From Cellulosilyticum sp. I15G10I2 (GTDB taxonomy: Bacteria > Bacillota > Clostridia > Lachnospirales > Cellulosilyticaceae), in the NCBI RefSeq assembly GCF_900095725.1, contig NZ_FMMP01000019.1:84097-148096 (forward strand): a stretch of 64,000 bases of DNA, read 5' to 3'. This document shows, piece after piece, positions 53,088-62,440 of the stretch. The position numbers were made by a program, and so were the translations under genes. Position 1 is the first letter of the stretch, and each line of letters begins with the position of its first letter. A model generated the notes under the pieces. It was given only the letters and a program-made list of their open reading frames with translations. It did not search any database and was not told the origin of the DNA.

Positions 53088-53129
53088 AAAAAGATGATTT
53101 CTGCAATCTACAGAAGTCATCTTTTTTAG
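53088..53129. terminator. Bidirectional terminator
   Basis: AAAAAGATGATTTCTG (53088-53103) pairs with CAGAAGTCATCTTTTT (53111-53126) with one G-U pair. It separates the convergent small gene and cupin gene. Confidence 0.8.
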
Positions 53130-53141
53130 TTTAATTCACTT

Positions 53142-53696
53142 CTAGTGGTGGTCTTCTGCTTCTTCGGCTATAGCCTTTGTCTCGTGGATAGTTCCAAATG
53201 GATGCTGTGGTGGTGCATAGATCGAGTAGAGTTTAAGGGGGGTTGAACCTACATTAACAAGATTATGCCATGTACCTGCTGGGATGATAAAGGCATAGTC
53301 AGCAGATACAGCTTGTTGGAAACTAGGCATATCCTTATCGTCTCCCATCATAACAATACCGCTGCCTTCTTCTATACGTATAAATTGATCTACATCTTCA
53401 TGTATCTCTAAGCCAATATCTTCGCCTGGCAGAAGACTCATTAAAGTAAGCTGCAAATGTTCGCCTGTCCATAAGGTGGTTCGGAATGCATCATTATCTT
53501 TTGTAATCTTTTCTATATTAACAGCATAAGGGTAAGGGCCGTGATCTTTTAGTTGTTCAGAGTCATTTTGGACATTTTGGGAACCTCTGTAACAATTGGT
53601 GTATGGTTGCTTATAACCTTGATATTTAGTATTTGAATAATTTTTTTGAGAAGAGTTAGTATGGGGAGTGGGATTTCTCCTATTTAAATAGGCCAT
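53142..53696 (-). CDS. Cupin-domain protein
   Basis: A 184-residue protein. The first 50 residues are polar and low complexity (RRNPTPHTNSSQKNYSNTKY), then a cupin barrel with metal-binding motif 1 (LEIHEDVDQFIRIEEGSG) and motif 2 (YAFIIPAGTWHNLVNVG). The conserved H, H, E and final H are present. Similar proteins in Bacilli and Clostridia are annotated as mannose-6-phosphate isomerase-like or spore-related cupins, but the activity is not clear. The ribosome site AAAGGAGAAG lies upstream on the minus strand. It stands alone. Confidence 0.75.
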   Translation of the reverse strand: MAYLNRRNPTPHTNSSQKNYSNTKYQGYKQPYTNCYRGSQNVQNDSEQLKDHGPYPYAVNIEKITKDNDAFRTTLWTGEHLQLTLMSLLPGEDIGLEIHEDVDQFIRIEEGSGIVMMGDDKDMPSFQQAVSADYAFIIPAGTWHNLVNVGSTPLKLYSIYAPPQHPFGTIHETKAIAEEAEDHH

Positions 53697-53922
53697 TTTT
53701 TCTTCTCCTTTCGGTGTGATTACAATAATTAGTATATGATACCACTACATATATGTGATAAATTATAAGCTATTTATTATTTAGGATTTTCAACTATGTT
53801 AATTGTGGGTTTGCTATAAAGGTTATTAGGTTGGTCAAGGTGTGTAATGAAGGCCAAAAATAAATTAGGGGAGAGTTAAAATTCGATTTCTTAAAAATAC
53901 ATATAATGTTCAGAAAATTTTA

Positions 53923-53976
53923 TTGACAAATAAAAAAATACAGTGTATAAAGTTTATAGACTGACAGTCTATAAAC
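53923..53976 (+). promoter_or_regulatory. Promoter with perfect 25-bp TetR operator
   Basis: TTGACA (53923-53928), a 17-nt spacer and TATAAA (53946-53951) are followed at once by GTTTATAGACTG-A-CAGTCTATAAAC (53952-53976), a perfect palindrome of two 12-bp arms around one central base. It overlaps the start site of the tetR-ABC operon. Confidence 0.85.
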
Positions 53977-54031
53977 TAAAAAACAAGTAAATAAAGTTTT
54001 TTGATTTCATATAGAGAAAGAGGTTGTCAAT

Positions 54032-54658
54032 ATGAAGGGTAGTAAGGAATATAACGCAAGAAGAAACGATATTCTAGATGCTGCAGGAAGATTATTTGGG
54101 AGGAAAGGTTATGCCAAATGTACGGTCAATGACATTCTTGATGCAGTAGGTATAGCAAAGGGGACGTTTTATTATTATTTTAAGTCTAAGGAAGAGGTGC
54201 TGGATGCAATCATTGACAGGGTTACTGAAACAGCTGCTCAAAGGGCCAGGGAGGCAGCAGCTAATCCAGCATTTTCACCTGCGATGAAGATCCTAAATGT
54301 AATCCTTTCCATGAGGGTTGAAAGCGAAGAAGATCATGAGCTTCTAGAAGAACTTCACAAGCCAGAAAATGCACTTATGCATCAAAAATCCCTAACTTCA
54401 ATGGTAACAATAGTTACACCAATACTTGCCAAAGTTGTTGAGGAGGGAATTGATCAGGGCCTATTTAAATCAGATTTTCCTGTGCAGTATATGCAAATTT
54501 TCTTAACATCATCAATCGTGCTTTTAGATGAAGGAATTTTTCAGGCTAAACCAGAACAGCAGCAGATGACTTTAAGAGCACTGGTGGCACTGCTTGAGAA
54601 AATGCTTGGCGTTCGTGAGGAGACTTTCTGGAATATGGCAAAACAGTACTGGGGATAA
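54032..54658 (+). CDS. TetR-family repressor
   Basis: A 208-residue regulator with a TetR N-terminal HTH (RRNDILDAAGRLFGRKGYAK, CTVNDILDAVGIAKGTFYYY and FKSKEEVLDAI). The C-terminal ligand domain is typical in length and unrecognised in specificity. The ribosome site AGAAAGAGG lies 9 nt ahead. A perfect palindrome at its own promoter argues for autoregulation. Together with the FtsX-type permease and ATPase that follow, it forms an export operon induced by a compound that binds TetR (inference). Confidence 0.92.
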   Translation: MKGSKEYNARRNDILDAAGRLFGRKGYAKCTVNDILDAVGIAKGTFYYYFKSKEEVLDAIIDRVTETAAQRAREAAANPAFSPAMKILNVILSMRVESEEDHELLEELHKPENALMHQKSLTSMVTIVTPILAKVVEEGIDQGLFKSDFPVQYMQIFLTSSIVLLDEGIFQAKPEQQQMTLRALVALLEKMLGVREETFWNMAKQYWG

Positions 54659-54743
54659 CGTTTTATGGCGTTAAGCAATCTATAAGATGCTAGGGGGCAT
54701 GATTATGAAAAAATTTATGATAATATGGGTAGGAGGGCGGGGT

Positions 54744-57098
54744 GTGAACATAAACTTTAAAATGTTAAGAAATGATTTTAAAAGAAACTGTGCGGGTAAT
54801 GTGGCCCTATTTTTGTTCATGACACTTGCAGCAGGTCTTGTGGTGGCAGCAACTATAGTTGTGACGCAACTTATAACTTCCATGACGGGAATGTACAAAA
54901 CAGCAAAGCCACCACATTTTCTTCAGATGCATAAGGGAGAAATAAACCAGGGTGCAATTGATATATTTAATGCATCCTATGATGGTATTACAGCATGGCA
55001 GACGCTCCCTATGATAAATGTTTATGGGGATGATCTTAAGATCTATGGAGATAATGTATTGACTTTATCAGACTGCAGGCTGGATATAAGTCTTGTTAAA
55101 CAGAATAAAGCATATGATCTTTTGCTTGATGAGAATAGAAATGTCATAAAGGTTAATAAAAGTGAGATAGGTATGCCTGTTATTCTTTTGGATGCTTATG
55201 ACATAAATCTTGGAGATACAGTCCAGTTAAAAAGCAACGGTATAACAAAAGCATTTAAGGTTACAGCTTTTGTGCATGATGCTCAGATGAACTCCACACT
55301 TTGTTCTTCCACAAGACTGCTGATAAGCGATGAGGATTTCAATGAACTTTTTGGAAATCTGGGAGAAAAGGAATATCTCATAGAAGTCTATTTCGCGGAT
55401 TCATCACAGGCTGCCGCCTATCAGAGCGCTTATGAAAAAGCAGGTCTTCCTCAGGATGGGCAGGCCGTTACTTACACAATGATATTTCTTTTAGGTGCAC
55501 TTACGGATCTTATGATGGCGATGGTTTTAATTTTTGTAAGCATATTACTTGTCATGGTGGCACTCATGTGCATTAAGTACACTATGATGGCTGTCATAGA
55601 AGAAGAAGTCAGTGAAATCGGTACAATGAAGGCTATAGGAATGTCCTATAAGACTATCAGAAATCTGTATCTTGGAAAGTATAAAATAATGGTAGCAGCA
55701 GGCATTGTCACAGGTTATGCACTTGCACTTATCTTGTCAAACGTGTTTACTGAACATATTAGAAGAACATTTGGCAGGCAGCCAGTTTCAATGCTTACGC
55801 TTGGATTCCCTATTGCAGCATGTTTGTTTGTTTATCTCATAACTAACCATTACTGTAAGAATATTCTTAAGAAACTTAAGACGATGACAGTTGTAGATGC
55901 ACTGGTAACGGGAAGAGGTTTTGGTAAAAAGGAACATGCACGGGATGGACTTTATAAGTCTGAGAAGATGTCAGTTAACCTGCTTATAAGTGTAAGGGAG
56001 ACGTTTCATCATTTTAACAAATTTATAATTATTTTTGTGGTTATGTGTATCGTTTCGGGGATAATGATTGTTCCTATGAACCTTTTAAATACTATGAAAT
56101 CCAAGGCATTTATTGCTTATATGGGAAGTTCCATAGATGATCTACTCATAGAGATTGATTCAGGAGAAAATCTAGAAGGCAGGTATGAAAACGTTAAGAA
56201 AGTTCTTCAGGAAGATGCTGGCATTAAAGGCTATAAGGCGTTTAGAAGAGTGCGCGTCCAAGCAATTAATGCTGAGAATGAATGGATGAATCTTCATATT
56301 GATTGTGGGCAGCATGCAGGTGAAGAACTTAAGTATCTTAAGGGGAAGGCGCCTTTAATAGAAAATGAGATTGCCCTTTCAAAGCTTAATGCAGATGCGT
56401 TAGGCAAAAATACAGGGGACAGCATCCTATTAAGCTTTAATGACAGGCTGAAGGAATTTGTTGTTTCTGGTATTTATCAGGATGTGACAAGTGGTGGCTA
56501 TACAGCAAAGGCGCTATACAGTTTTTTAGAAGCAGAAGCAAAGAAGTACCAATTTACAATCAATCTTGCTGAGGGCATAGATGCAGGAGAAAAAGCTGCT
56601 CAGTGGCGTGACGTGCTAGGCGTAGGTTATGACATTGAACCCATGGAGGAATTCATCAATCAAACATTGGGCGGTGTTTCTAGGCAGATAGAAGCTGTTG
56701 CAACTGCAGTATTGGTGATAGGTATACTGCTTGTAGCACTGATCATCGTTTTATTCATGAAGTTAAGACTTGTAAGAGATGCCTCTCAAATTGCAGCAAT
56801 GAAGGCTATAGGCTTTACAAATTCTGATGTGAGAAAACAGTATCTTTATAAGATCGGCATGGTGTCAATTGCAGGACTTTTTATTGGAACACTTCTTGCC
56901 AATATACTTGGGGCAGGCATTGTAAGTAGGGTTTTTGATAGCATGGGGCTTGGCATATCAAGCATAACATTCATCATCAATCCATGGGCCTCATTTATCA
57001 TATTACCTGTGGTGCTTTTTGCGGTGGCATCAGGCATGACATGGATAAGTACGAGACAGATCAGAGCCTATAATATCATTGCTCTGATTAATGAATAG
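54744..57098 (+). CDS. FtsX-type ABC transporter permease
   Basis: A 784-residue membrane protein with four long hydrophobic stretches near the start (about 22-47), middle (about 255-345, 430-450) and end (about 660-770), and two FtsX/MacB-like domains (EVSEIGTMKAIGMSYKTIRN and QIAAMKAIGFTNSDVRKQYL). Extracellular loops lie between. GTG 54744 is preferred because AGGAGG lies 7 nt before it and the family starts here (VNINFKMLRNDFKRN); the frame extends to ATG 54687. It belongs to the LolCDE/MacB/BceAB-like group. The substrate is probably a peptide or lipid, unknown. The next gene encodes the ATPase. Confidence 0.85.
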   Translation: MNINFKMLRNDFKRNCAGNVALFLFMTLAAGLVVAATIVVTQLITSMTGMYKTAKPPHFLQMHKGEINQGAIDIFNASYDGITAWQTLPMINVYGDDLKIYGDNVLTLSDCRLDISLVKQNKAYDLLLDENRNVIKVNKSEIGMPVILLDAYDINLGDTVQLKSNGITKAFKVTAFVHDAQMNSTLCSSTRLLISDEDFNELFGNLGEKEYLIEVYFADSSQAAAYQSAYEKAGLPQDGQAVTYTMIFLLGALTDLMMAMVLIFVSILLVMVALMCIKYTMMAVIEEEVSEIGTMKAIGMSYKTIRNLYLGKYKIMVAAGIVTGYALALILSNVFTEHIRRTFGRQPVSMLTLGFPIAACLFVYLITNHYCKNILKKLKTMTVVDALVTGRGFGKKEHARDGLYKSEKMSVNLLISVRETFHHFNKFIIIFVVMCIVSGIMIVPMNLLNTMKSKAFIAYMGSSIDDLLIEIDSGENLEGRYENVKKVLQEDAGIKGYKAFRRVRVQAINAENEWMNLHIDCGQHAGEELKYLKGKAPLIENEIALSKLNADALGKNTGDSILLSFNDRLKEFVVSGIYQDVTSGGYTAKALYSFLEAEAKKYQFTINLAEGIDAGEKAAQWRDVLGVGYDIEPMEEFINQTLGGVSRQIEAVATAVLVIGILLVALIIVLFMKLRLVRDASQIAAMKAIGFTNSDVRKQYLYKIGMVSIAGLFIGTLLANILGAGIVSRVFDSMGLGISSITFIINPWASFIILPVVLFAVASGMTWISTRQIRAYNIIALINE

Positions 57099-57109
57099 GA
57101 GATGTAGTG

Positions 57110-57856
57110 ATGGAGACTATTTTACAAGCAAAAGGATTATGTAAGGTATTTGATAACATAAAGATTTTAAAGGGAATTGACGTTACAGTTAAGTTCGGAG
57201 AATTCGTGGCAATCATGGGGCAGTCAGGTTCAGGAAAATCTACACTTTTATATAACATTAGCGGCATGGACAGGGCAACCAAGGGCAAAATAAGCTTTGA
57301 TGGAGAAGACATTTCAAATATTGATGATGAGACGATGAGTAACATACGGCTTAGAAGAATGGGATTTATATTCCAACAGTCGCATCTGCTTAAAACTCTA
57401 TCAATACGTGATAACATTGTACTTCCAGGATTTAAAGCGAAGAGGGACAGTCGGGAAAATATAAATGCCTATGCAGAAAAACTCATGAAAAGAACAGGGA
57501 TTTACGAAATAGCAGATCATGATATCAAGAAGGTTTCTGGAGGACAGCTTCAGCGTGCGGCAATATGCCGTGCATTAATAAACCATCCGGCTATTTTGTT
57601 TGCTGATGAACCTACAGGAGCGCTTAACTTGGGTGCAACAAAGGAAATTATGGATATTCTTAATGAGATTAATGCTGGAGGAACTACAGTCATGCTGGTT
57701 ACGCATGATGCAAAAGTTGCAGCCAGGGCAGGGCGTGTGATATTTTTATCAGATGGGAAGATTACTGATGAAATTATTCTGGGAAAATATGAAGAAAAAA
57801 GCTTTTTAATAAGAGAGCACACAATGACCGAGTGGCTTGGAAAACAATGCTTTTAA
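57110..57856 (+). CDS. ABC transporter ATP-binding protein (LolD/MacB type)
   Basis: A 248-residue ABC ATPase with Walker A MGQSGSGKS, Q-loop FQQSHLL, signature VSGGQLQRAAICRAL, Walker B ILFADEPTGAL and H-loop VTHDAKVA. It pairs with the FtsX-type permease just upstream. ATG 57110 lies 8 nt after AGGAG; a GTG 3 nt upstream is possible. It is the last gene of the tetR operon. The strong TetR operator suggests expression only with inducer. Confidence 0.93.
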   Translation: METILQAKGLCKVFDNIKILKGIDVTVKFGEFVAIMGQSGSGKSTLLYNISGMDRATKGKISFDGEDISNIDDETMSNIRLRRMGFIFQQSHLLKTLSIRDNIVLPGFKAKRDSRENINAYAEKLMKRTGIYEIADHDIKKVSGGQLQRAAICRALINHPAILFADEPTGALNLGATKEIMDILNEINAGGTTVMLVTHDAKVAARAGRVIFLSDGKITDEIILGKYEEKSFLIREHTMTEWLGKQCF

Positions 57857-58129
57857 GTAGGTTATTGTAACGCAGCATAAACACCACACTTTTTTACATT
57901 TAATGATGAGCGGGGTGCCAATCAGCACTCTCGCCATAAAGTACAAAGTTAATCTGTAAAATTCCATATAAAGGTGCTAAACTATAAACGTAGCGCAATA
58001 GAAAGACTATCTTTTGAAAGACGTTGTAAAATTAAGAGAAGAAAGATTTATTGGTTTAGAGGTTTTAACCTATCTGCAACAGAAATAGCAGATAACTAAC
58101 TATTTATACAATAGAAAAGAAGGGATAGC

Positions 58130-58933
58130 ATGGAAGAAGCAAAACTTATTGAAATCATAAAGATCAATCCTGCAAGTATAAAAACGATAAGTCATCCTAC
58201 AGATGCGATGAAGCTATTGGCTATAGAAAGAGACGGACTTGTATTAGAATACATAGACAATCCAACGAGAGAGATGGAAGAGTTAGCTATAGATAATAAT
58301 ACAAGAGCCATTAAATTTATTAATAACCCAACAGAGGAGATGATGATAAAAGCTGTAAGTGGCGGATGGAGCAGCTTGCAGTATATTAAAAATCCAACTG
58401 ATAAGGTTATGAAATTAGCCATAAATCAAGCTGGATGGGCTATTAGGCATATTAAAAACCCAAGCGAAGAGTTACAATTATTAGCTGTAAGGAAAAATTA
58501 TGACGCAATAAAGTACATCAAAGAGCCTTATGAAAGTGTTAGTGAAGAAGCTATTAAAATAAGCTATGAGGCACTGAGGTACCTAAGTTCACCGAGTCTG
58601 CATGTAGAAATGATGGCTGTTAAAAATAATGAAGGGGCTATCAAATTCATAACTCACTTAGATAAACATAAAATGTTAGAGTTTTTAAAAGCAAATATTT
58701 TAGTGATTAAATATATTATAAGAGAAGTATCCAAAGAGGAAGTAGAAAAAGCATTAAAAGAAGTCTTATCAAAGGAAGATGTTGAAGAAAAATATATAAG
58801 AGACTTTTTAAATTGCAGTACCATAGATAGGCAGAGTAAAACTATGCCTATAGATAAGATTATGTTTATTGATAAATATGGTAGCAAAAAGGCAAAAAAA
58901 ATAGCTGTAGATGAAAAGCTAAAGATGATATAG
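58130..58933 (+). CDS. Protein of 22-residue DUF4116-like repeats
   Basis: A 267-residue protein built of seven 22-residue repeats from about residue 23 to 175: PTDAMKLLAIERDGLVLEYI, PTREMEELAIDNNTRAIKFI, PTEEMMIKAVSGGWSSLQYI, PTDKVMKLAINQAGWAIRHI, PSEELQLLAVRKNYDAIKYI, PYESVSEEAIKISYEALRYL and PSLHVEMMAVKNNEGAIKFI. The pattern P[ST]xExxxLAVxxNxxAIKYIKN matches the DUF4116 repeat. The rest is charged and helical. No enzyme motif was found. The ribosome site AGAAGGGAT is moderate. It lies 10 nt before a MoxR-type ATPase gene and reads like a binding adaptor for that system (inference). Confidence 0.75.
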   Translation: MEEAKLIEIIKINPASIKTISHPTDAMKLLAIERDGLVLEYIDNPTREMEELAIDNNTRAIKFINNPTEEMMIKAVSGGWSSLQYIKNPTDKVMKLAINQAGWAIRHIKNPSEELQLLAVRKNYDAIKYIKEPYESVSEEAIKISYEALRYLSSPSLHVEMMAVKNNEGAIKFITHLDKHKMLEFLKANILVIKYIIREVSKEEVEKALKEVLSKEDVEEKYIRDFLNCSTIDRQSKTMPIDKIMFIDKYGSKKAKKIAVDEKLKMI

Positions 58934-58943
58934 GAGAGTCAGA

Positions 58944-60074
58944 ATGAATTTTATAGAGACGTTAAAAAGTGTTGACTTAGTATTATCTACCGGAGAAGTA
59001 CCTTTAATAGTTGGTGAAAGCGGTATAGGAAAAACAGCTTTAGCCAAGGCGATAGCTAAAGAAAAGTGTTGGCATTTAATTGTTATTGATGGCAATTTAC
59101 TTAAAGAAGGTGAAATAGGTGGGCTGCCGACTGTAGAATCTTATAGTACAGTTAATACAAGTGGCGATATAATACAAAAGAAGACAACCGTATATGCTGT
59201 TCATAACAAGTTAAAGGAAATTGATGAAGTAATAGTTAAAGGGCAAACCGTTCTTTTATTTATAGATGAGATCAATCGTTGTGAGCATACAGTACAGCAA
59301 GAACTAATGAATTTAGTATTAAATAGAGAAATTAATGGGTATAGGTTACATGATGATGTAAAGATTTTAGCAGCCATGAATCCTTCAAGTAAATATGGTT
59401 TGGATTTTGATTATCAGGTTGTTGATATGGATCCCGCTCAAGAAAATAGATTTGTATGGTTAGATATGGAGAGTGACGCTGTAGGGTGGCTGCAGTGGGC
59501 AATGGATGCAGAGATTGAACAAAAGGTGGTAGCGTTTATTTCAACCTTCCCGGAGTATTTGAATAAAAAAAATGAAGAGGATATAAATGCAACACCAAGG
59601 AGTTATGAAAGAATTTCTAAAGCCTATAAAATGTATAAAGAAAATAAAGATTCAATACCAAGAGCTGTATTTTTAAATGTTATAAGAGGCAATGTAGGCA
59701 AGGTTATTGCAGAGGAGTTTATGAGTTTTGTTGAAGCGGATTATAATCCATTAATAGCTTATGAAGATGTTTTTTTAGGAGATACACCAAGTCAAGTTAT
59801 TTCAGAAAGAGTAAAGAGTGAAAGTCATACAAGGCTGTATCTATCTGCAATCAATATCCTAAAAAGATTAGAACAAGAATTAAAAAATCATGAAGATGAG
59901 CCAAGTGATTGTATCAGTAGATTGATTGTTTTTTTAAAAACGTACCCAGTAGACCTCATGGTAGGCATTATGAAGGATATTAAAAACAGTTATAGTGAAG
60001 TCTATAAAAGAGCTATAGAAAACGAAGCGTTTGTAGCGTTATATTTTGAAGCTTATAAGTTAATAAGGGAATAA
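58944..60074 (+). CDS. MoxR-type AAA+ ATPase
   Basis: A 376-residue AAA+ ATPase of the MoxR/McrB-like class. Walker A is VGESGIGKTALAKAI, Walker B is VLLFIDEINRCEHTVQQELM, sensor 1 is LAAMNPSSKY, and the insertion typical of the MoxR group lies between. The C-terminal lid is about 130 residues. MoxR ATPases remodel partner proteins, often with a VWA-domain protein, exactly as encoded next (3 nt after the stop). ATG 58944 lies after AGGAGAG. Confidence 0.87.
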   Translation: MNFIETLKSVDLVLSTGEVPLIVGESGIGKTALAKAIAKEKCWHLIVIDGNLLKEGEIGGLPTVESYSTVNTSGDIIQKKTTVYAVHNKLKEIDEVIVKGQTVLLFIDEINRCEHTVQQELMNLVLNREINGYRLHDDVKILAAMNPSSKYGLDFDYQVVDMDPAQENRFVWLDMESDAVGWLQWAMDAEIEQKVVAFISTFPEYLNKKNEEDINATPRSYERISKAYKMYKENKDSIPRAVFLNVIRGNVGKVIAEEFMSFVEADYNPLIAYEDVFLGDTPSQVISERVKSESHTRLYLSAINILKRLEQELKNHEDEPSDCISRLIVFLKTYPVDLMVGIMKDIKNSYSEVYKRAIENEAFVALYFEAYKLIRE

Positions 60075-60077
60075 GTT

Positions 60078-61487
60078 ATGGAAAATTATTTTGATAAACA
60101 AGCAAGAGCACTTTATGAAAAAGCAAATAAAATGATTAATACTGTATCTATGTTAAAAACAAACCGTGCTGGGGAGAAAATTGAGATAGAGAGTCCACAG
60201 GATTTTAAGAGTGAGTTTTTTGGTCTTGTAGATAAAGTTAATTTAAGCCTTATGGAAGAAAAAGATAATTTTTATGGCTATTTTTTATTTCAAATGTCGC
60301 GGGAGATAAGATTTGATATAGCGAGCCCTAGTGCTGTGAATTTTAAAGGAGCTAAATATGTTATCTATTTTAATCCCATCCTATTTTTAACACTTAATAT
60401 AAAACAGATGGCAAGTACCATTAAACATGAAATCCACCATATATTATCATTACATCTCATAAGAGCAAAAGCATTAAAAGGCAGATATAGTACTCTCGCC
60501 ATTAATATGGCAATGGATATAGTAGTCAACGGATATTTAAATCATCTACCACCCTATGCGACGACTTTAGAGCGGGTAAATATTAAATATGCTTTAAAAC
60601 TTGAGCCCTATGAAACTTTTGAATATTATGTAGAAAAGATTCAAACTGAACTAGATTTGATGGAAGAGGATGAAACTGGCGAAGAGGATGATAGTGATCA
60701 AAATACTACCATAGAAACGGAGTATAGCCAAGAGAGAACGCATGATATTTGGGAATACGCCGATGAGGTGGATGAAAAAACAATTAAAGAGTTTACAGAA
60801 AAATTTTTTGATAATGCGCAAAGGGGGAAAATACCGGCCCACCTAGAAGGAATGATAGCATCACTTAAAAAAAACAAGGGTGAATTGCCTTGGCATTTAT
60901 ACCTCGATCGCTTAATGGGAATACTTGAGAGTAATAAAAAGAAGACCACGACAAGACGAAGTAGAAGACAGCCTGATCGCTTAGATTTAAGAGGTGAGCT
61001 TAGGCATCATAAAGCAGAAATAGCTGTTGCACTTGATATAAGCGGTAGTATGAGTGATGAAGAATTTAAGCAAGCTATGAAAGAAGTTCTTAATATCGTC
61101 AAAAATTACAATCATAAGATAACGATTATTGAATGTGATAATCAAATTAGACGTGTTTATCTAGTGAAGTCTATCAAGGATCTAAAGGATAGAATGAGAA
61201 TAAGGGGCGGCACTAAATTTACGCCAGTGTTTGAGTATGTGAACCAGCACAAAAATAATTTGCTGGTGTATTTTACAGATGGCAAAGGAGAAGATAAATT
61301 GCAGATTAAACCTAGAGGTTATAAAGTCTTATGGGTTATTTCTGGAAGAGGAGATAAACTTTCATTAAAAGAGCCTTATGGAATAGTCAAAAAACTGAGC
61401 AAGGTTGAGTTAAAAGATAGCCGCCCGGATATGAGTGATGTTAGAAATGATGGTTATTCTGCCCAGAACCAAGAACCAAGTCATTAA
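60078..61487 (+). CDS. Putative metallopeptidase/VWA-domain protein (DUF2201-like)
   Basis: A 469-residue protein with two halves. The N-terminal half has IKHEIHHILSLH (H117-E-x-x-H121), a zinc-peptidase-like HExxH in the DUF2201 context with INMAMDIVVNGYLNHLP. An acidic linker follows. The C-terminal VWA-like domain has the MIDAS-like D320-I-S-G-S (ALDISGSMSDEE), GGTKFTPVF and LVYFTDGKGE. Such proteins work with MoxR-type ATPases. The start follows the ATPase stop by 3 nt, so translation is coupled. Proteolysis or metal-dependent binding is inferred only. Confidence 0.8.
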   Translation: MENYFDKQARALYEKANKMINTVSMLKTNRAGEKIEIESPQDFKSEFFGLVDKVNLSLMEEKDNFYGYFLFQMSREIRFDIASPSAVNFKGAKYVIYFNPILFLTLNIKQMASTIKHEIHHILSLHLIRAKALKGRYSTLAINMAMDIVVNGYLNHLPPYATTLERVNIKYALKLEPYETFEYYVEKIQTELDLMEEDETGEEDDSDQNTTIETEYSQERTHDIWEYADEVDEKTIKEFTEKFFDNAQRGKIPAHLEGMIASLKKNKGELPWHLYLDRLMGILESNKKKTTTRRSRRQPDRLDLRGELRHHKAEIAVALDISGSMSDEEFKQAMKEVLNIVKNYNHKITIIECDNQIRRVYLVKSIKDLKDRMRIRGGTKFTPVFEYVNQHKNNLLVYFTDGKGEDKLQIKPRGYKVLWVISGRGDKLSLKEPYGIVKKLSKVELKDSRPDMSDVRNDGYSAQNQEPSH

Positions 61488-61722
61488 ATATTAGAATAAT
61501 TAGGATTGCATAGGTTGAAGAAATGGACATAAATAAATAAAAGAAAAAAATTTTTAAAATTACGGTGTAGTCGAAATGTGTTAAAATATGTAGTTTGATG
61601 TCTAATAACGAAAAGATATTTTGATTATTAAGCACACAAAAGTCTCTCAAAACTCATAAAATCTGTGAAAAATCTGTCAAACATAGAGTGCTGTACTGCC
61701 GATAGGCAGCCTTTGAAAAACG

Positions 61723-61788
61723 AAATCCAGATAAAAAAATAGTTTAAATTCTTAGAGAAGAATTTAAACTATTTTTTTATCTGGATTT
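61723..61788. repeat. Perfect 31-bp inverted repeat with 4-nt loop
   Basis: The left arm (61723-61753, starting AAATCCAGATAAAAAAATAG) is the exact reverse complement of the right arm (61758-61788); the loop is AGAG. It resembles a terminator or a small mobile inverted repeat; a T tract follows the right arm only weakly. Confidence 0.75.
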
Positions 61789-62357
61789 TTGTCCTTAGGC
61801 GACGGGGGATGACTTTAAGAAAAATGATCTTTTGCTTTGAATAATTCCTATATCTGTAGGGAACTATAAAAGTGTTATATGTTTTTTAAAATGATAAAGC
61901 TGATATTACTTGGATTTTAATCAATATTAGGTGATACATCTTAAAATTTGTAATGGTTTAATTATTGTATACAGTGAATGATTTTTCTGAAAAAAACAAT
62001 GTGTTGTTAAAATGCCCTTAATTTAAAGGATTTGCAATTGTGTCACTTGTAGAAGTAGCCATAACTCTTTTTCTTTAACTTTACGATACGGAGGTCAAGT
62101 CCTATATTTTAAGTGTAATAGCTATTCAATAAAGACAGGTAACAAATATAAAATTAATTTCATCCATCAAAAATGATTTACACAAAATGCCTTCAAAAAT
62201 ATGAAAAATATTTATTGTATAACTTAGAATTAATTGTTTGTTATTGTATAATTTTTCACAATACTAATAGCAATTGCTAACTAAAAAATCGTGGATAGAA
62301 ATTCGGTTGTGCAATTTATACTAAAAAATAAGTAATATAATGTTTTATTTAAATATG

Positions 62358-62440
62358 TTGACAATTAATTTAAGGTATGTTATAAATTATATTATAAAAA
62401 GTATTTTATAAAACGAGTTTATAAAAATGGTTTTATAAAA
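62358..62440 (+). promoter_or_regulatory. Promoter with repeated TTTATAAAA sites
   Basis: TTGACA (62358-62363), a 17-nt spacer and TATAAA (62381-62386) form a strong promoter. Right after it TTTATAAAA-type blocks occur at 62392-62400, 62404-62413, 62418-62427 and 62431-62440, about 13-14 bp apart, before the dehydrogenase gene. They are candidate operator sites. Confidence 0.65.

Noticed and set aside
57900..57940. Half of a CIRCE-like heat-shock operator (CAGCACTC)
   Set aside because: The matching GAGTGCTAA-type half at the needed 9-nt distance is absent and no chaperone gene follows.
58010..58100. Possible transposase remnant (KIKRRKIYWFRGFNLSATEI)
   Set aside because: Too short to assign; no inverted repeats or further transposase motifs nearby.
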